This document shows, piece by piece, positions 43,798 through 55,985 of a stretch of 64,000 bases of DNA. This stretch comes from Prostheceraeus crozeri. Its lineage: Eukaryota; Platyhelminthes; Polycladida; Euryleptidae. Positions within the stretch are counted from its first letter, which is position 1. The number at the start of each line of letters is the position of its first letter. The stretch lies in assembly GCA_907163375.1 (NCBI GenBank), contig CAJQUW010007739.1, positions 57,016 to 121,015 on the forward strand, written 5' to 3'. The position numbers and the translations under genes were made by a program. Below the pieces are notes generated by a model. It was not told the origin of the DNA and searched no databases. It saw nothing but the letters and a program-made list of their open reading frames with translations.

Positions 43798-46700
43798 CAG
43801 GCTGTCAAGTCGTCTGTTTTTTCTGTTTTTTTTAGGCTTTTGGCGAAGATTCTGTTTTTCGATGAGAATTTTGTTTTTTTTCTGTTATTTATGAAATACT
43901 CTGATAACAAAAGTGAAAACAGCATTTACTAACAAAAGAGCGTGAATCGTGCCATGCAATCAACATAACAAAGTTAGATAGCAGCTAGATTTCTTGATTT
44001 GCTTCAGTATAATACCATGTATACATCTTCAAAACCGTATGTATTTTGCATGCTGTGCAAACTAAAACTAAGTAGTATTAATCCGTCTTAGAATTGTATG
44101 TTTCTCATTTTTTAGTATGGCTTTTCTATCTTACCGGGCAGTGCAGGTAATATAGACGTTTGTCTCAAGTTAAGCCGTTGAATTTCGCTTCATTCACCGA
44201 ATAGTTATTTGGTCAATGGTCATACAATGAATGGAAAATGGGCATGATTCCCTGATAACATCAGATATGCAGATATATCACATCAAACCTACAAGTGACA
44301 AAAGTATCTCCAAGAGAATTGTTTCCGAACTTTGGCTGCAAACTAAAAGTACTTTCTAACAGAATTACCCAAGAAGAAGGAATTGCGAAGAACCTTGCCT
44401 GCGAACAAACGTTATATGCGGATTGTCCGAGCAATTCGGGAATTTGAGACCGAGACACTTGCACAGATAAAGTTTCTTTTGGGCGTCTGTCCAATCTTTT
44501 CCGATTATCTGAAAACCTTTCAAAGCGATGATCCGCTGATACACATTTTATACCCAAAAATGGCAAATCTTCTTCTGACATTGATCAGAAGGTTTATAAA
44601 ACTAGATGTAATCAATTCTTTGGATCAGATGGAGATAATCGAATTGGATGTTTCTGATCTGAACTTCCACATTTCTTTGATAGATATGGACTTTGGGCAT
44701 GATGTCAACGTTCATCTTCAATCAATCAGGAGTGAGACCAATAGACAAGAACTCAGAAAAGCAATGAAAGAATCGTTCATTCAAATGGTGCTTCATTTAC
44801 AAAAGAAGTTACCCCTGAAGTATCAACTCTTGGAGGATCTCACATGCCTGGGAGTTAATTGTCTCCATGAAGAAACAACTGTCAACTCAATTGGAAGACT
44901 GGCTGTCGCAATTCCACATTTGATAAGTGAGCGAGAAGTGTCACTTGTAAAGGATCAATTTCTGATGCTGAGAACCGAGCTGCAATCCGTTGATTTGCCT
45001 GTGAAGGAAGACGGGTCGTCCCTTCGATTGGACCACTTATGGAGCATTTTAATGCTGAAGACGTCGATGAAAGATGAACAATATGGATTGCTTCGGAAGC
45101 TAGTTAAAAGCTTCTTGTGCATGCACAACGGTAATGCAAGTGTAGAAAGAACCTTTCCGACAATAAAAACACCGTGTCAGCCGAAAGGACAAACCTAAAT
45201 TTGGAAACTCTCAAAGGATTGAGAATCGCCAAGCAGTTTGCGCGCTATTCAGGCGGTGCACATTATGTCGATACACTTTCGAAAGATATGCTCTTATCCG
45301 CTCGTAATGCTCATGGAAATTATACGGAAAGAAAGAAGCAGGAAGAAAAGGAGAGACAGATCCTTCTGGAAAACAAAATGGAAATGGAACGGCAAGAATC
45401 AAAATCAAAAGAAGCCATCGAATCTGCCGAAAACGAAAACTTTAGACGAGAAGGAGCAGAAGCTTGATGAAGAAGAAAGAAAGACAGACGAAGGCTGCCA
45501 ATAGGCCGAAAGACTTTTGAAAGCGCCCCACAAAATCTGCGAGTGGCTATAGATGGAGGTGACATGGTGGGCATAAAAATGGCTAACGAAATGATCAAAG
45601 CAGCAAAGAGTAAAATGAAATTCCTGACTCAGAAACGGTTAGTAGAAAGAAACGAGCGGTCGAATATAGTTGAGAAAAGGAAGCGCGCAATGAGCATCCT
45701 ATTGAAAGCGGCGAAGAAGCAGAAGAAGTAAAGTATAGCTTCTCTTCCGTTCTTCCAAAGTATTTCTGAGTAATGTAATCTACTATTAGATCAGTTGATT
45801 GATAAAGTTTTATTCTGCTTGAATTGATGATTCTATTCGTTTTGTTTTAATTTTTCTTGTCTAAGTTCTTTTATTAATTCTTCTAGTCGTTTAGTTTGGC
45901 TCCTACTTCTTCCGAACGAACTATTCCGTGCTATGTTGATCCCCATTAAATCTCGATGAATTTATTACATATTTCACAAGTTCATACACGTTGGAGAGAG
46001 AATATTTCTAGCAGTTTTTCTTTCGGGAAAGTTGATATTACCATACTATATAGGACTATCAGGTTTGACATCTTGTTAAACTTACATGCGCATATATACA
46101 TGTACATGTGTATGATATATCTAATACAGTGTTGTGATAATTTATACGGATTTGTGATTTTTTACTACTGAAACAACTTGTGTATTGAACTTCTGAAACA
46201 TCTTCCATTGTTAATCATGTACGCGTTGCGTAAATTTTCTTTAGTTTCTGCTGGTTGAGAGAGAGAAACATCATTATAGATTTGTTTCTGCAATTATTTT
46301 ATCTTTTGAATTACTAAATTCAATGTACATAAATCTCGCTGAAACCATTATAACTTAGTTATGTTCTTGTAGGTGACATACAACTGATGTGCCAGCTCTT
46401 TATCGATGACACAGTCATTGTTCGACAAGGTGGGGTAGCGTTTTCCACGAGGCCTGCATAAGTAGCATGCGCCAAAATGAATTTACTGAATATAAATCAG
46501 AAGTCATGGGCTTAAGCTTATTTTTATAACTTCATGGTTATTGTTAAAAAAATTACAAAGGACAAGCAGACATAGGAAGCTACATTCAACAAAGAAAATT
46601 GCGATAGACAAACATTGATACAATATACGATTCTTTGACAACTATCGCCCTAGAAGGCAAAGTTTGACGGACTCGATGCGATGAATATCTGAGAAATTTC

Positions 46701-46963
46701 AACTTGAATGTATAGTTTTGACTAATTGGCTCATATGCAATATTTGTTTAGCAGTATATACATTAAAAATGCATTTCCCTGTCCCCCAGTATGTTTTGTA
46801 TATGTAAATCAGGTACAGATTTTTCCAAATGATTTTGATTTCAATACGATTCAGCATTCTATTTTGCATTTTATTTTATTTGTTTGACTGTTTTTTTCTG
46901 TATTTTCCCGGATCTGCTGTCTGTTTTTTTCTGTTTTTCGGAAAATCGGCGCTTGACAGCCTG
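43798..46963 (+). mobile_element. hAT-like DNA transposon with 11 bp flanking direct repeats
   Basis: The left end CAGGCTGTCAAGTCGTCTG and the inverted right end CAGGCTGTCAAGCGCCGATT match for 12 bp and share ctgttttttctg-type tracts just inside. The repeat atatgtcattg flanks both sides exactly (43787-43797 and 46964-46974). It encodes a hAT-like transposase remnant at 44383-45731. Eleven bases is longer than the usual 8 for hAT. It is nested inside the 42841-48875 element. Confidence 0.7.
44383..45731 (+). pseudogene. hAT-like transposase, C-terminal half, frameshifted
   Basis: The first frame (44383-45198) contains FQSDDPLIHILYPKMANLLL, RRFIKLDVI, KKLPLKYQLLEDLTCLG and the signature HGNASVERTFPTIKT. 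A frameshift at about 45170 leads to the next frame with LNLETLKGLRIAKQFARY, and then a charged coiled-coil tail to 45731 in further shifts. Motif order matches the C-terminal dimerisation domain of a hAT-like family. The N-terminal zinc finger and catalytic start are not recognisable. Confidence 0.65.
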
Positions 46964-46974
46964 ATATGTCATTG

Positions 46975-47837
46975 TTTTTTCATTTCTTATGTTTGAAATA
47001 CAAGAGATGAGAGAACGGTTTGACTTGAAGCATTGCCGGACCTACAAGCACTTTTCAGTCGGAACTGCAAAGGTTTTTGGTTTCTTAGCCGTCATCATTA
47101 CAATGTACCCTATTGAAAGGAATCAGTAACTCACCGCGCAAACCATCAGTAGGTTGAGGTGCTTGGAAATTCGGCAGCTCACCTTTGTGCTATTTGCATT
47201 CCTGTTTGCAAATATCAATTTTTGAAAACGAGCATCTAGACAATGAGATTTTATCTACTTGCATTTCATCAATTGTAGATGTCTGTAGTTCGGATGAAGA
47301 TTTATCTGCATCTGAGTTTCCGACTATTTACAAGCATACTGACTGCACGGCTAAAATTCCTGAAAAGTTAGTACACTACTTCTCGTAATGGCTTAAATCA
47401 AATATCTCTCCCATCTCTTGCCTTCTTTCCTTTCGTGGTCTGGGCATCATGTTAGATTAAATATTATTGACTAGCATGGTGTCTGTAATGTGCGATAGTT
47501 TTTAGTCGTCAATTCATGCTGTGTGACATGGATAATTGTTTTTGTGTAACTTGGCGGATGATGCTTTACTTTGAACTTTGTTTATGATATAATTTTCTTT
47601 CCTGTTAATATAGAGGATATCCCACAGTGAGCCCCAACGTCACTGAGCCCCAACACAGAATTCCCTATTCTCTCACTGATCATTTCAAAGTTTTTTGACA
47701 TGGCAATTTGCAACTCAATGATGACTTTCCTTAAGTTATTTATCATTCAAAAGAAAGCAGTTGTTAACACTAGTATCACTGTGACAATTTATTTTCTCCT
47801 TGCTCACCATTCGCCCGACCACAATCTAACTCTTCGG
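46975..47837. other. Non-coding part of the outer transposon
   Basis: No gene recognised; short chance frames only (for example 47185-47388). Confidence 0.35.
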
Positions 47838-48442
47838 TCAGCAGCGCAAGAACATGTCTCCACACAATCGCTCGTCAATCTGGTGAAAAACGGTGCAAAT
47901 TTTGTTTTCCAGTTCATCCAAATGCACAGGATGACTCCAATTCACCATTTCCTTGACGTGTCCAGTCGAAAAAAAAGTCACAAGGCATAAAATGTGGCAA
48001 TATCGGAAGCCATTCCATAGGCTGTCATCACGGTCAATCCATGATTTAGGAAAATGATTGTTTAGATAATTTACGATCGGTCGGTAGTAGTGTGATGGCA
48101 CTCCATCCTGCATGAAGATGCTCTTATGCTCGGTGACATCCGGTATCACTTTATACAGTATGCAGAGGATGTTCTTACCATTCAATGTCAGTTTCTCGAA
48201 AGAAAAATAGCTCAATTGCGCTTCATAAGGAAATGCCAGCCCATGCATTTAGACTGCGTTGATCCATGGATTTTGTGTTGAAGGTATTTGTTGTGACCAG
48301 ACCGCTCTGCAGAAGCAGTCTTCCAAACATCGAACAGCTGAACAGCAATTTCCATTGGTTTCATGAAAATCTTATCAATAAAGACGAGATCTTGTATCGT
48401 GTGACGTCTCGGCATGATTAATAGAAAATGACAGCTGCACAA
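47838..48442 (-). pseudogene. Mariner/Tc-type transposase fragment
   Basis: Frames on the minus strand include ERSGHNKYLQHKIHGS, then IFMQDGVPSHYYRPIVNYLN and NHFPKSWIDRDDSLW, ending with LDELENKI. MQDG-x-P-x-HY followed by a Trp-Ile-x-R pattern is the central DDE segment of mariner-like transposases. The downstream WPxRSPDL block is degenerate. It lies inside the outer 42841-48875 element. Confidence 0.6.
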
Positions 48443-49013
48443 GAATAATGCCTTTTAATTTTGAAAGTAAAATTTTTGAACGAAATGAAGTTTATTTTTG
48501 AAACAGTTAAGCTGATTAATCGTGCTGATTTTGTGTTATAGGAGGGGGAGGAGTCTCAGTAATACATTCTATCTAGCCTTCAAAAGCAGTTCTTTTGAAA
48601 ATAGTAGTTTTTCGAATCATGCATTCTAGTGAACCGGGTAAAAACTGATGATTGAAAAGGCACCAGTAACAATATTATGCCATTTATTTACTTGCTGACT
48701 GAGGATTCATTATCATCTTTATTGCAGCAGACCCAACTTCTGTCTTAGCGCTTTCAAAACTAATCGGACTGTGGGATATCGAATGATCATAATTTTTTAC
48801 TTAAAGGGGCCCCACCGCTACGTAATTTCCTATTTGACTTTCCGGTTTTTATTTTTGATAAGAGTGGCAGCCCTGTACCGCTTTCTGTATTGATATTCGA
48901 GCACATTGTCTCATTACCAGCGCTTAACCTTTCCTAAAAGCGTCAATGATCAGTCTAATACCGGATGTCCGCAAAGTCATGAAAGTAAATAAAACACAAA
49001 ATTATTGATCATA

Positions 49014-50429
49014 TACTCATCAACATAATTAATGAAACAAACTATCATTGGCTTGAATTGAAGTTTGTTTCATTTTTTTCTCAGGTATGATGCAATATCT
49101 CGCTTTCTATGTATTACCATTCAACACATTAGAGAATGGAGAAAGATCTATGGTGGTCAAATTTCAAATTTTGATATCGATACAACTGTCACAATTGCTT
49201 TTACAAATTGAACATAAACGTGATCTGAAATCCAGCTTTTGTAAAATAAAATGGCACACGATCAGTTTACCAGAGGTATGGCTAATGGAATGATTCGTTG
49301 TGGTAGAAGTTGTGCGAGTGTTTCCGAAGAGCTGCAACTATCGAGAGTCGTTGTTTGGAGGAGGTGGTGTCGATGGAAAGCAGAAGGAAATGTCAAAAAG
49401 AAGAAGGGAACTGGTCGACCAAGAAAGTCTGCAGGAAGGACAAACACACGTCTAGTTTTAGCTGCAAAAAGGAATCGATTTGTGTCAGTCCCAAAACTGG
49501 TCGTGCACTGGAAGAGTGCCTGAAATATAGACTGTAGCGTTCGAACGGCTTACCGAAGATTGCGAGAAGCTGGAATTCAATCGCGACGACCAGCTGTCCT
49601 AATTCCATTGAGTTTTGAGCACCGCAGAAGACGAGTTGCCTGGTGTGATGCCCATCGCTCATGGAATGACCATCACTGGCAGAAAGTCTTGTGGACCGAT
49701 GAATCGAGATTCATTCTGGATTTCAATGACGGTCATGTCAGAGTGCATCGTCTTCCAGGTGAACGCTTTGCCCCATGCTGTATTAAAGAACACGACAGAT
49801 ATGGTGGTGGAAGTGTTATGCTGTGGGGTGGCATTTGGCATGGTGGACGAATGACAGTAGTCATCATCAAAGGCACGTTGACTGGAGAGAGGTATCTCAA
49901 TGAAATAGTGCTTCCTGTTGTTGTCCCAGTGGTCAGGGTGGAGGATCTCGTCTTCCAAGACGACAACGCAAGACCACGTCGCTCCTCGGCTGTCATTGCC
50001 ACTGTTAGGAGATTGAACATTCAAACCCTTGACTGGCCTGCACGCTCACCTGACTTGTCACCCATTGAACAAGTCTGGGACGAGCTTGGGCGGCGAGTGA
50101 GAGACCGCTATTCACTTCCACCAGTGTCCCTGAAGATTCTCTCTGAAAGACTGACAGAGGAGTGGCTTCTCCTTGAAACATCCTTCATCCAGAAACTTTG
50201 TGAATCCATGCCATCTCGGATTACTGAATGTATTGGAGCTAGAGGGGGGCCGGGGGGCACACGCGCTATTAAAATTGAATCTGCTACATGCGTTGTTTTT
50301 CTGTGCTAGCGACTTGGTGGAGATTGTGACTAAATTATCAAGGTATCATACATACAGTACATGTATGTATACCAGTCAAAAATAATGAAGTTAAAGAAGT
50401 AAATGTTTCAAAAGTTTTGTCAATGAGTA
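49014..50429 (+). mobile_element. Tc1-type transposon flanked by TA
   Basis: The ends are inverted: left TACTCATCAACATAATTAAT, right read inward TACTCATTGACAAAACTTTT. A TA dinucleotide flanks each end (49012-49013 and 50430-50431). The 1416 bp element holds one transposase gene and is almost intact, with a single nonsense codon. Confidence 0.8.
49251..50309 (+). pseudogene. Tc1-like DDE transposase with one in-frame stop
   Basis: One frame spans 49251-50309 with a TGA at 49521-49523. N-terminal helix-turn-helix domains: GMIRCGRSCASVSEELQLSR, then GTGRPRKS. Catalytic domain: WTDESRF (Asp 1), VFQDDNARPR (Asp 2), SPDLSPIEQVWDELGR (Asp/Glu 3). About 352 codons, the usual Tc1 length. The rest of the frame is clean, so the loss is recent or is a sequencing artefact. 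The transposase cuts and inserts at TA sites. Confidence 0.9.
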
Positions 50430-50431
50430 TA

Positions 50432-51222
50432 TATCTCGGTCGTTGGTATGACCTTTCACACTTGATCTAGACTTTTGATGTCGCTGAAATCGTCTCTGTT
50501 ACTTAAATTCCAGTTTGTGGCTTTCCCTGGCAGAGTTTTGTCAAAATTTGGCTTCATGATGAGATTGCAAAAAAGACCTTCTGATCTAGAACCGTTGAAA
50601 TCAGTCTCAACATCAAATGAATAAGACCCTTTCCCTTTTCCACTATTAGTAATTCGACTTGAATTTTTCTGTTTGGACCGAAAATGTGGTTCTAGTCTTA
50701 GTGGTTGCACTTACAGTTTGTCCATCTTTCGGAGATTTTCACTTATGTTCACCAGAGTTTTTGCTGCCGTCGAAGTTTGCGGTTGCCCACTTCGCTGAAG
50801 ATAGGTTACACAGGCCGTTCATTTGAACTTCGCAGCGACGTTATTATTTTTTGGCATTCTGTTTATTATGAACAAAACAATATTTCTGTACGCTACAACT
50901 ACGTCGACATTGTAGGCGTAGCAGAATTATAGTTAGAACATCGTTGATAAATGCAGAATTTTACGTAAATCGGTCATATTATGTCTAAGCGATAGATGAT
51001 TAAATTGCATCCATTTACCGCCGTCGATCACCTCTATTTCACTGTGGGTTATTTCACACAACCAACTCAGCTCATGAATGCTGAAAACAGATGACTCAGT
51101 ATCGTTTAAATCTTTTAGATGCTTACAATTTTCCATTAAATGTTTTTTAAGTTCAAAATTAAACATTTCAGGTTTCTAGAGCATTTGAAATGTATGTAAA
51201 TGTACATGTGGATTGTAGTTGT
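50432..51222. other. Intergenic DNA; possible but unsupported exons
   Basis: Two minus-strand frames (50456-50710 and 50933-51166) have protein-like composition but no recognised family or convincing splice sites. I leave them uncalled. Confidence 0.3.
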
Positions 51223-51936
51223 TCATAGACTGGTAACGAATTTGCTCCATTGTAAAGTAGGTTTTATTTCAACGTTGGCATCCGTATAGAGGACAATTAA
51301 GCATTCAGATGCTGCCCTGTTATGATAAAATGCCGCACACGAAGGAGCGGCTCTGATACAAAGAAGAGCGCAGACCAACTTCGACTGTATGTCAAATAAG
51401 CTCCGAGTACACGCTCCGGTAGCATATTGAGTCATATGTAATGCATCTAATATCATTGCTCTCTTAAAGTATCCATAATCTCGGCTTTCAATTTGCCCAG
51501 ATTGGCATAAACCTTTTCGCGAAGCAGTACATGAGAAATCAGATATTCCATGAGTGTTAATTAATACACAATCTTGTACATCATCGATGTTATTTGGATC
51601 ACCAGTAATCCAATGCAGTAATGAAGCAACTGTTCCATTAGTCCATTTCCATCCATGAGACTCCTTATTTCGTTCATCTAGCAAATCTGTTATCCCTATC
51701 CAAAACTTTTCACCAGTCGCTGGCATTGAGTTCATGACAGCAAACACATCTTCATTAGAGAACAGTTGTCCATCGTTTTGGTAGCATAGCGCTTGCGCAT
51801 CACACCAAGAACCCTCGGTAGGTGTAACAAAAACACAACTTCCTGAAACTTCAGAAAATGGATGCGAGCATGACTGTAAGTAACTTCTTTTGGGAAAGAT
51901 GATTACAATGAGAATTATCATGTTTGTAAACAACAT
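51223..51936 (-). CDS. Secreted C-type lectin with PAN/apple-like domain
   Basis: 237 residues without introns. The first 20 residues are hydrophobic (MLFTNMIILIVIIF), a signal peptide. The C-type lectin domain follows: WCDAQALCYQ, FWIGITDLLDERN, WKWTNGTV, WITGDPNN, then DCVLINTHG and the last Cys pairs near FSC and LC. C-terminal residues (about 165-235) have CTRSLF...CALLC...CAAFYHNRAASEC, a PAN/apple-like pattern. Such proteins bind sugars or proteins outside the cell and are common in invertebrate immunity and matrix. This is a plausible intact host gene among transposons; no promoter motif recognised. Confidence 0.8.
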   Translation of the reverse strand: MLFTNMIILIVIIFPKRSYLQSCSHPFSEVSGSCVFVTPTEGSWCDAQALCYQNDGQLFSNEDVFAVMNSMPATGEKFWIGITDLLDERNKESHGWKWTNGTVASLLHWITGDPNNIDDVQDCVLINTHGISDFSCTASRKGLCQSGQIESRDYGYFKRAMILDALHMTQYATGACTRSLFDIQSKLVCALLCIRAAPSCAAFYHNRAASECLIVLYTDANVEIKPTLQWSKFVTSL

Positions 51937-53658
51937 GACAAGTCAGAGTTCTGAACAAGCTGATGAAGAAAATGTAAAAATTCTCAGACGTGTGTAATCA
52001 AGGAATTCAGACGGAAAAATGTCATGGTTCCAAATTATCTATTATGAAAGAATTCTAGACAATGGATTTTATCTGTTCATGATAATTGAAATTGACAGAT
52101 ATAATGAAAAGGAAGTTATTTTAGTTGACAGTTGCTTCTGTGGCAATTCTTCGTTCTTCACAGATTCTGGACTGCCTTTTTGTTTAATTGTGGCAACTGA
52201 AAATAATGACATTGTCCGACTGGCACTAATGAGAGGAGCCGGAAATAATTAATATTGCATTTTCATTATCCTACGAAAATTAACCACACATTTCTTTAAA
52301 TTAAAAACCATCTTTGTGCCTTCGGAAATGTCTTCGACCCTAAATGAAATTATCAGCGATTCAAATTATCTCGGTTATCGACAGTATATCCGCTTGGCAT
52401 TGGATTTCACATGATATTTTTTCAGTCACAACGGTGTATAAGAAATGAAGGAGAATCCCTTCGAATTCTCATTTTCTGATTTCGTTCCACGAGGTACGGG
52501 CTTCCTTGGCTTATCAAACGTCAGAGGGAATTCAGATCGGCCCAATAGGATAAGTGGACGTGGACAAATTTACATGACTTTGCTTGTGTTATACGGTACT
52601 AAGATAAATACAAGCCACAATCGAAAGTAGAAATTGAGATGACATTGCAATTTACGCATTGATACTTAGGATGACTCCTTCCATCGGCCCCTTCTTTACT
52701 TCACACACTGCTTAAGAGACATTGAGTGCCGTGTTAAGAGGCATTGCGTCCCCCTCCCATATGATTATGTTATCGGTCCGCAACGAAAGTTTTCTTGAGT
52801 ATCGCTTGCTGAATTTATTGCAGGCATTGGAAGTCTAAGAAATAAAAGTTGTAAGATGATAAGCATACACGCACACTCTAATTTATTTCCTTAAATTCGG
52901 TGCGGATTCATATTCAGAAATTGTTGTCACTAATTCAGATGTTCAAAAGAAAAACACTCACATATTGTGAGTGATGAAAAACGAACATCGTTTCCTGCCA
53001 GCAATCTTTTTACTTTCCCTTTCAATCGAGAGTGTCAAATAGATAATTAGGTAGACACGAAGACCAGCTTCGTTATTATTCAGCAGTCTATAGTCACGTC
53101 ACTGAGGTGGCAAGGCGAGCAAGGAAGTCGCAATTTCATTGCGCGATTATCTCATCACGCTTCAACACCTCAGCTAATACGCAACCGCTAACCACACTGA
53201 GCATCAGACAGACACGTCAATATCCAACTCATAGCAATAATTGCATTAATCACCTGTTCTTTCCGTAAAGAAATCCTCATGTTTTCTGATCCATTATAGG
53301 AGCCAAAAGTTTTTAGTTTTTCCAAGTGAGTGTCCAAACTGAAAAATGTGGTAAGATATCAAGTGGAAAGAGAAAGGCTCGTCTAATTGTATCTTCTCCT
53401 GTGACCCTGTCTCCTTACCTACTTGGTCGGAATCTCCTTAAGGATGATTCTTATTTATGACAACATGATAATATTCTGATTCTGTTTTGAACTGAATAAA
53501 GTCAATAGATAATATAATGTTTCCTCTTCTGCGTGCATTTTTCTATGAATAATTTTCATCAACGTATCAAATTCTTTTTAGCGTAGTGATGTGTGGATAC
53601 GTGGTGCATCTTTAGTAATAGATGAAAACATATTCTTTCAGACAATAACATCTTCTTC
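51937..53658. other. Intergenic DNA without recognisable genes
   Basis: Short frames only (52019-52252, 52445-52630) with no recognised family. Confidence 0.35.
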
Positions 53659-54440
53659 GGCACTTAATATTTGAGCTTTACGATATTGGTGCCATTAATG
53701 CTACATATTCGGCAACACCTTCATTTTAAGGTTTCGTCGATGTACGCACATTTATTGTATGATCAAAAAAATTTGCGCGATAGATTAAAATGTATAGTGC
53801 AAGCCTCTTGATGTTATCTGTCAGGGTTCATGCAGAAGTTTCAATAAAGAATTCCAAAGCTTTTCCTGGATTTCAAGGACTCTGATGTAGAAATTCCAAA
53901 TCCCACAAAAGAGTACACAACTATCTAGTATACCCGAGAAACATGATACTTACTTTTATAAATAAAGACATGAAGTAGCTACATTACTAAAATTTGCAAG
54001 ATTTCTTCCCGGAAAATTCTTGTCTGTATAGAATGATGTTTTTATTAACTACTTGAGCTTTCAGCAGCTTTCAGCTCCCCTTCGTCAGGAGATTTCCGCC
54101 AGTGAATTGTTGCAAATTCTAGTTGTGTAGCTACTTCATGACTTGCTTTATAAAAGTAGATCATGGTTCGCGAGTATACTCCATGGTTGTGTATTCTTCT
54201 TTAATTTTCTTTATCAGAGTCCTTGAAATCCAGGAAAAGTTTTGGAATTTTTTATTGAAACTTCTGCATGAACCCTGACAGATAACATCAAGAGGCTTGC
54301 ACTATACATTTTAATCTACCGAGTAATTTTTTTTGATCATACAATGAATGTGCGTACATTGAGGTAACCTTAGAACGAAGGCGTTGTCGAATATGTAGCA
54401 TTAATGACACCAATATCGTAAAGCTCAAACATTAAGTGCC
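53659..54440. mobile_element. 782 bp foldback element (long inverted repeat)
   Basis: The left arm begins ggcacttaatatttgagctt and the right arm ends with its reverse complement. Arms of about 350 bp pair with moderate divergence, including ctgtcagggttcatgcagaa near 53820 and its mate near 54270. The centre near 54050 is a short unpaired region. No coding. It is AT-rich and typical of foldback or MITE families. Confidence 0.8.
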
Positions 54441-55068
54441 TAAGTGCGGCATTATTTAGTTGTCCAAATTCAGAGCTTCGAATAGTAGCCGAGGTTGCAT
54501 TTCGAAGAAATGCAGCACATGTGTCTCAAATTGACTAGTGTTATTTGCGCATGCGTCGATTTTTAGAAAAGGAAAATTATGTTCGATGAATAAGCGATTA
54601 CTCCCTCCTTCCTGCTACGTTCTGGTAGCCAGAGGTTGGTACTATCGCACTGCGAAAATTGCCTTGCGCCCCCTGCAACTGTGGACGCAGGGGGACGCTA
54701 AACACGGTACTTGACGTTGACATCGGTGACAAGATAATTCCTTGTTTAGCAAGCACTTCCGGATTGTTGATGTCGAACGTGAAGTTCTAATACGCAAAGA
54801 GACAATATTGGCATACTACTTTTATATTATAAAGCCATCGCATCTTTTCGTATCTTTAAATAGAAAAGTGATTTGTTAGAAAGGAAAATTGACGCTTGTG
54901 TCTGGTGGTTCACATTTTCACCAAAATTCTCACTTCATTGATAACAATGTTTCATTGAATTAATGTTTGTCTTCAATTAAAAAAATCATGTACTGATCAA
55001 TTCTCTATTTTTCATCAGAAATAAGGCTCGGTGTTTACTATTTCAACATATGAACGTGTGTTTTACAG
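54441..55068. other. Non-coding region upstream of two exons
   Basis: No ORF. A less AT-rich part at 54600-54720 could be a 5' region of the next gene. The segment ends with a 3' splice site (gtgttttacag, 55068). Confidence 0.3.
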
Positions 55069-55459
55069 ATGTGGCGGACAGAGACAGGTGTTCTGGAAAT
55101 GTTCCTCGCCTACTTCAATGAGCGTGAAGAGGTCCATCGTGGTCAGAAGACTTATCGAGAATTCCTGTATGATATTCTTAACCAATATGATGTTCTGCGG
55201 AAGTAAGTGAGTCTATCAATACTTTTTTATCGGGTTCCACAACTTCTGCTTTATTCTTATAGTGAGAAAGTCGAATCTAATGAGGAAATGATAAGGGATG
55301 CGGACAAGAAGTTTGAAACTGAAGGGCCTGGTCCATCTGGTGGCTTGATGAGCTCGGATGGTGAAGTGAAAAATGTGAAGTTAGCACCACAGATTGGAAA
55401 TGGATTCGTCAACACTCAGTCTATTAAACAAGAAGTACCGAATGAAGTTGTAAAATCAG
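55069..55459 (+). CDS. Two exons of an unidentified host gene
   Basis: Exon 1 (55069-55202) follows the acceptor ttttacag and starts MWRTETGVLEMFLAYFNERE; donor GTAAGT at 55203. The intron is 60 bp, ending ttcttatag at 55262. Exon 2 (55263-55459) is open in the joined frame (NEKVESNEEMIRDADKKFET, a Gly/Ser stretch, then VKLAPQIGNGFVN), with a weaker donor GTACAA at 55460. Exon lengths, phases and splice sites agree. No family recognised; further exons were not found. Confidence 0.5.
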
Positions 55460-55828
55460 GTACAAATTCCATTGCTTCCATTATTATTGTATCTAGAAAA
55501 CGATGGATCGTCAATGATTGTAATCCTCTTGTAGGCGATCGATCGTTTTTTGTAGCTCGTAAGGTGGCGGTTAAGGCCGGGAATCCCTGGGAACTGCAGG
55601 AACTTGCTAAATAATGCTCCTCTATTCTCGCAAATATCTGCCGCGATTTGGAGCCAATTTTTGCCTCACATAAGTCATATGTAGATCCGTAGACCATCGT
55701 AACTGCTAATCAAAGGGGGTTTGGAAACGATGATGGCATTTGGAATTTCGTTTTTTTTTTGCTTTTGAATAATTCGTATAATGTTGGTGCCAAGAAAAAG
55801 AACGTTATACAGAGCCATCCGTAAAATC

Positions 55829-55981
55829 AAGGAAAGGCTCCCCAAAGTTTTGGTCGATAGTATTTTGAAGTTCAAAAATCAAAAATGACGGACCTTCGGC
55901 GTCTAATCCCGGTGAAGGCCCGTTATCTTTGCTTTTTTAACTTGTAAATACTACCGACCAAAGCTTTGGGGAGTTTTCCTT
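55829..55981. repeat. Long hairpin, ~50 bp arms
   Basis: aaggaaaggctccccaaag and its continuation pair with ctttggggagttttcctt about 150 bp further on. Arms are imperfect; the loop contains ggcccgttatc. Possibly a MITE end or structured non-coding element. Confidence 0.55.
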
Positions 55982-55985
55982 CATT

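Larger units (their letters stand above)
42841..48875. mobile_element. Large DNA transposon remnant with CAGGGxTGCCACTCTT ends, containing nested insertions
   Basis: The left end is CAGGGATGCCACTCTTCCGG; the right end (48840-48875), read inward, is CAGGGCTGCCACTCTTATCA. The shared 16 bp end with one mismatch and aaccgg motifs close by suggest one hAT-like element of about 6 kb. I find no convincing target duplication (left flank tatcaccg, right flank taccgctt), so the pairing may be of two copies. Inside lie a heptad minisatellite, another transposon (43798-46963) and a mariner fragment. Confidence 0.5.

Noticed and set aside
50456-51166. Two minus-strand frames as exons of the lectin gene
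   Set aside because: The lectin frame already has a stop at 51223 and no donor site before it; no convincing splice junctions link the frames.
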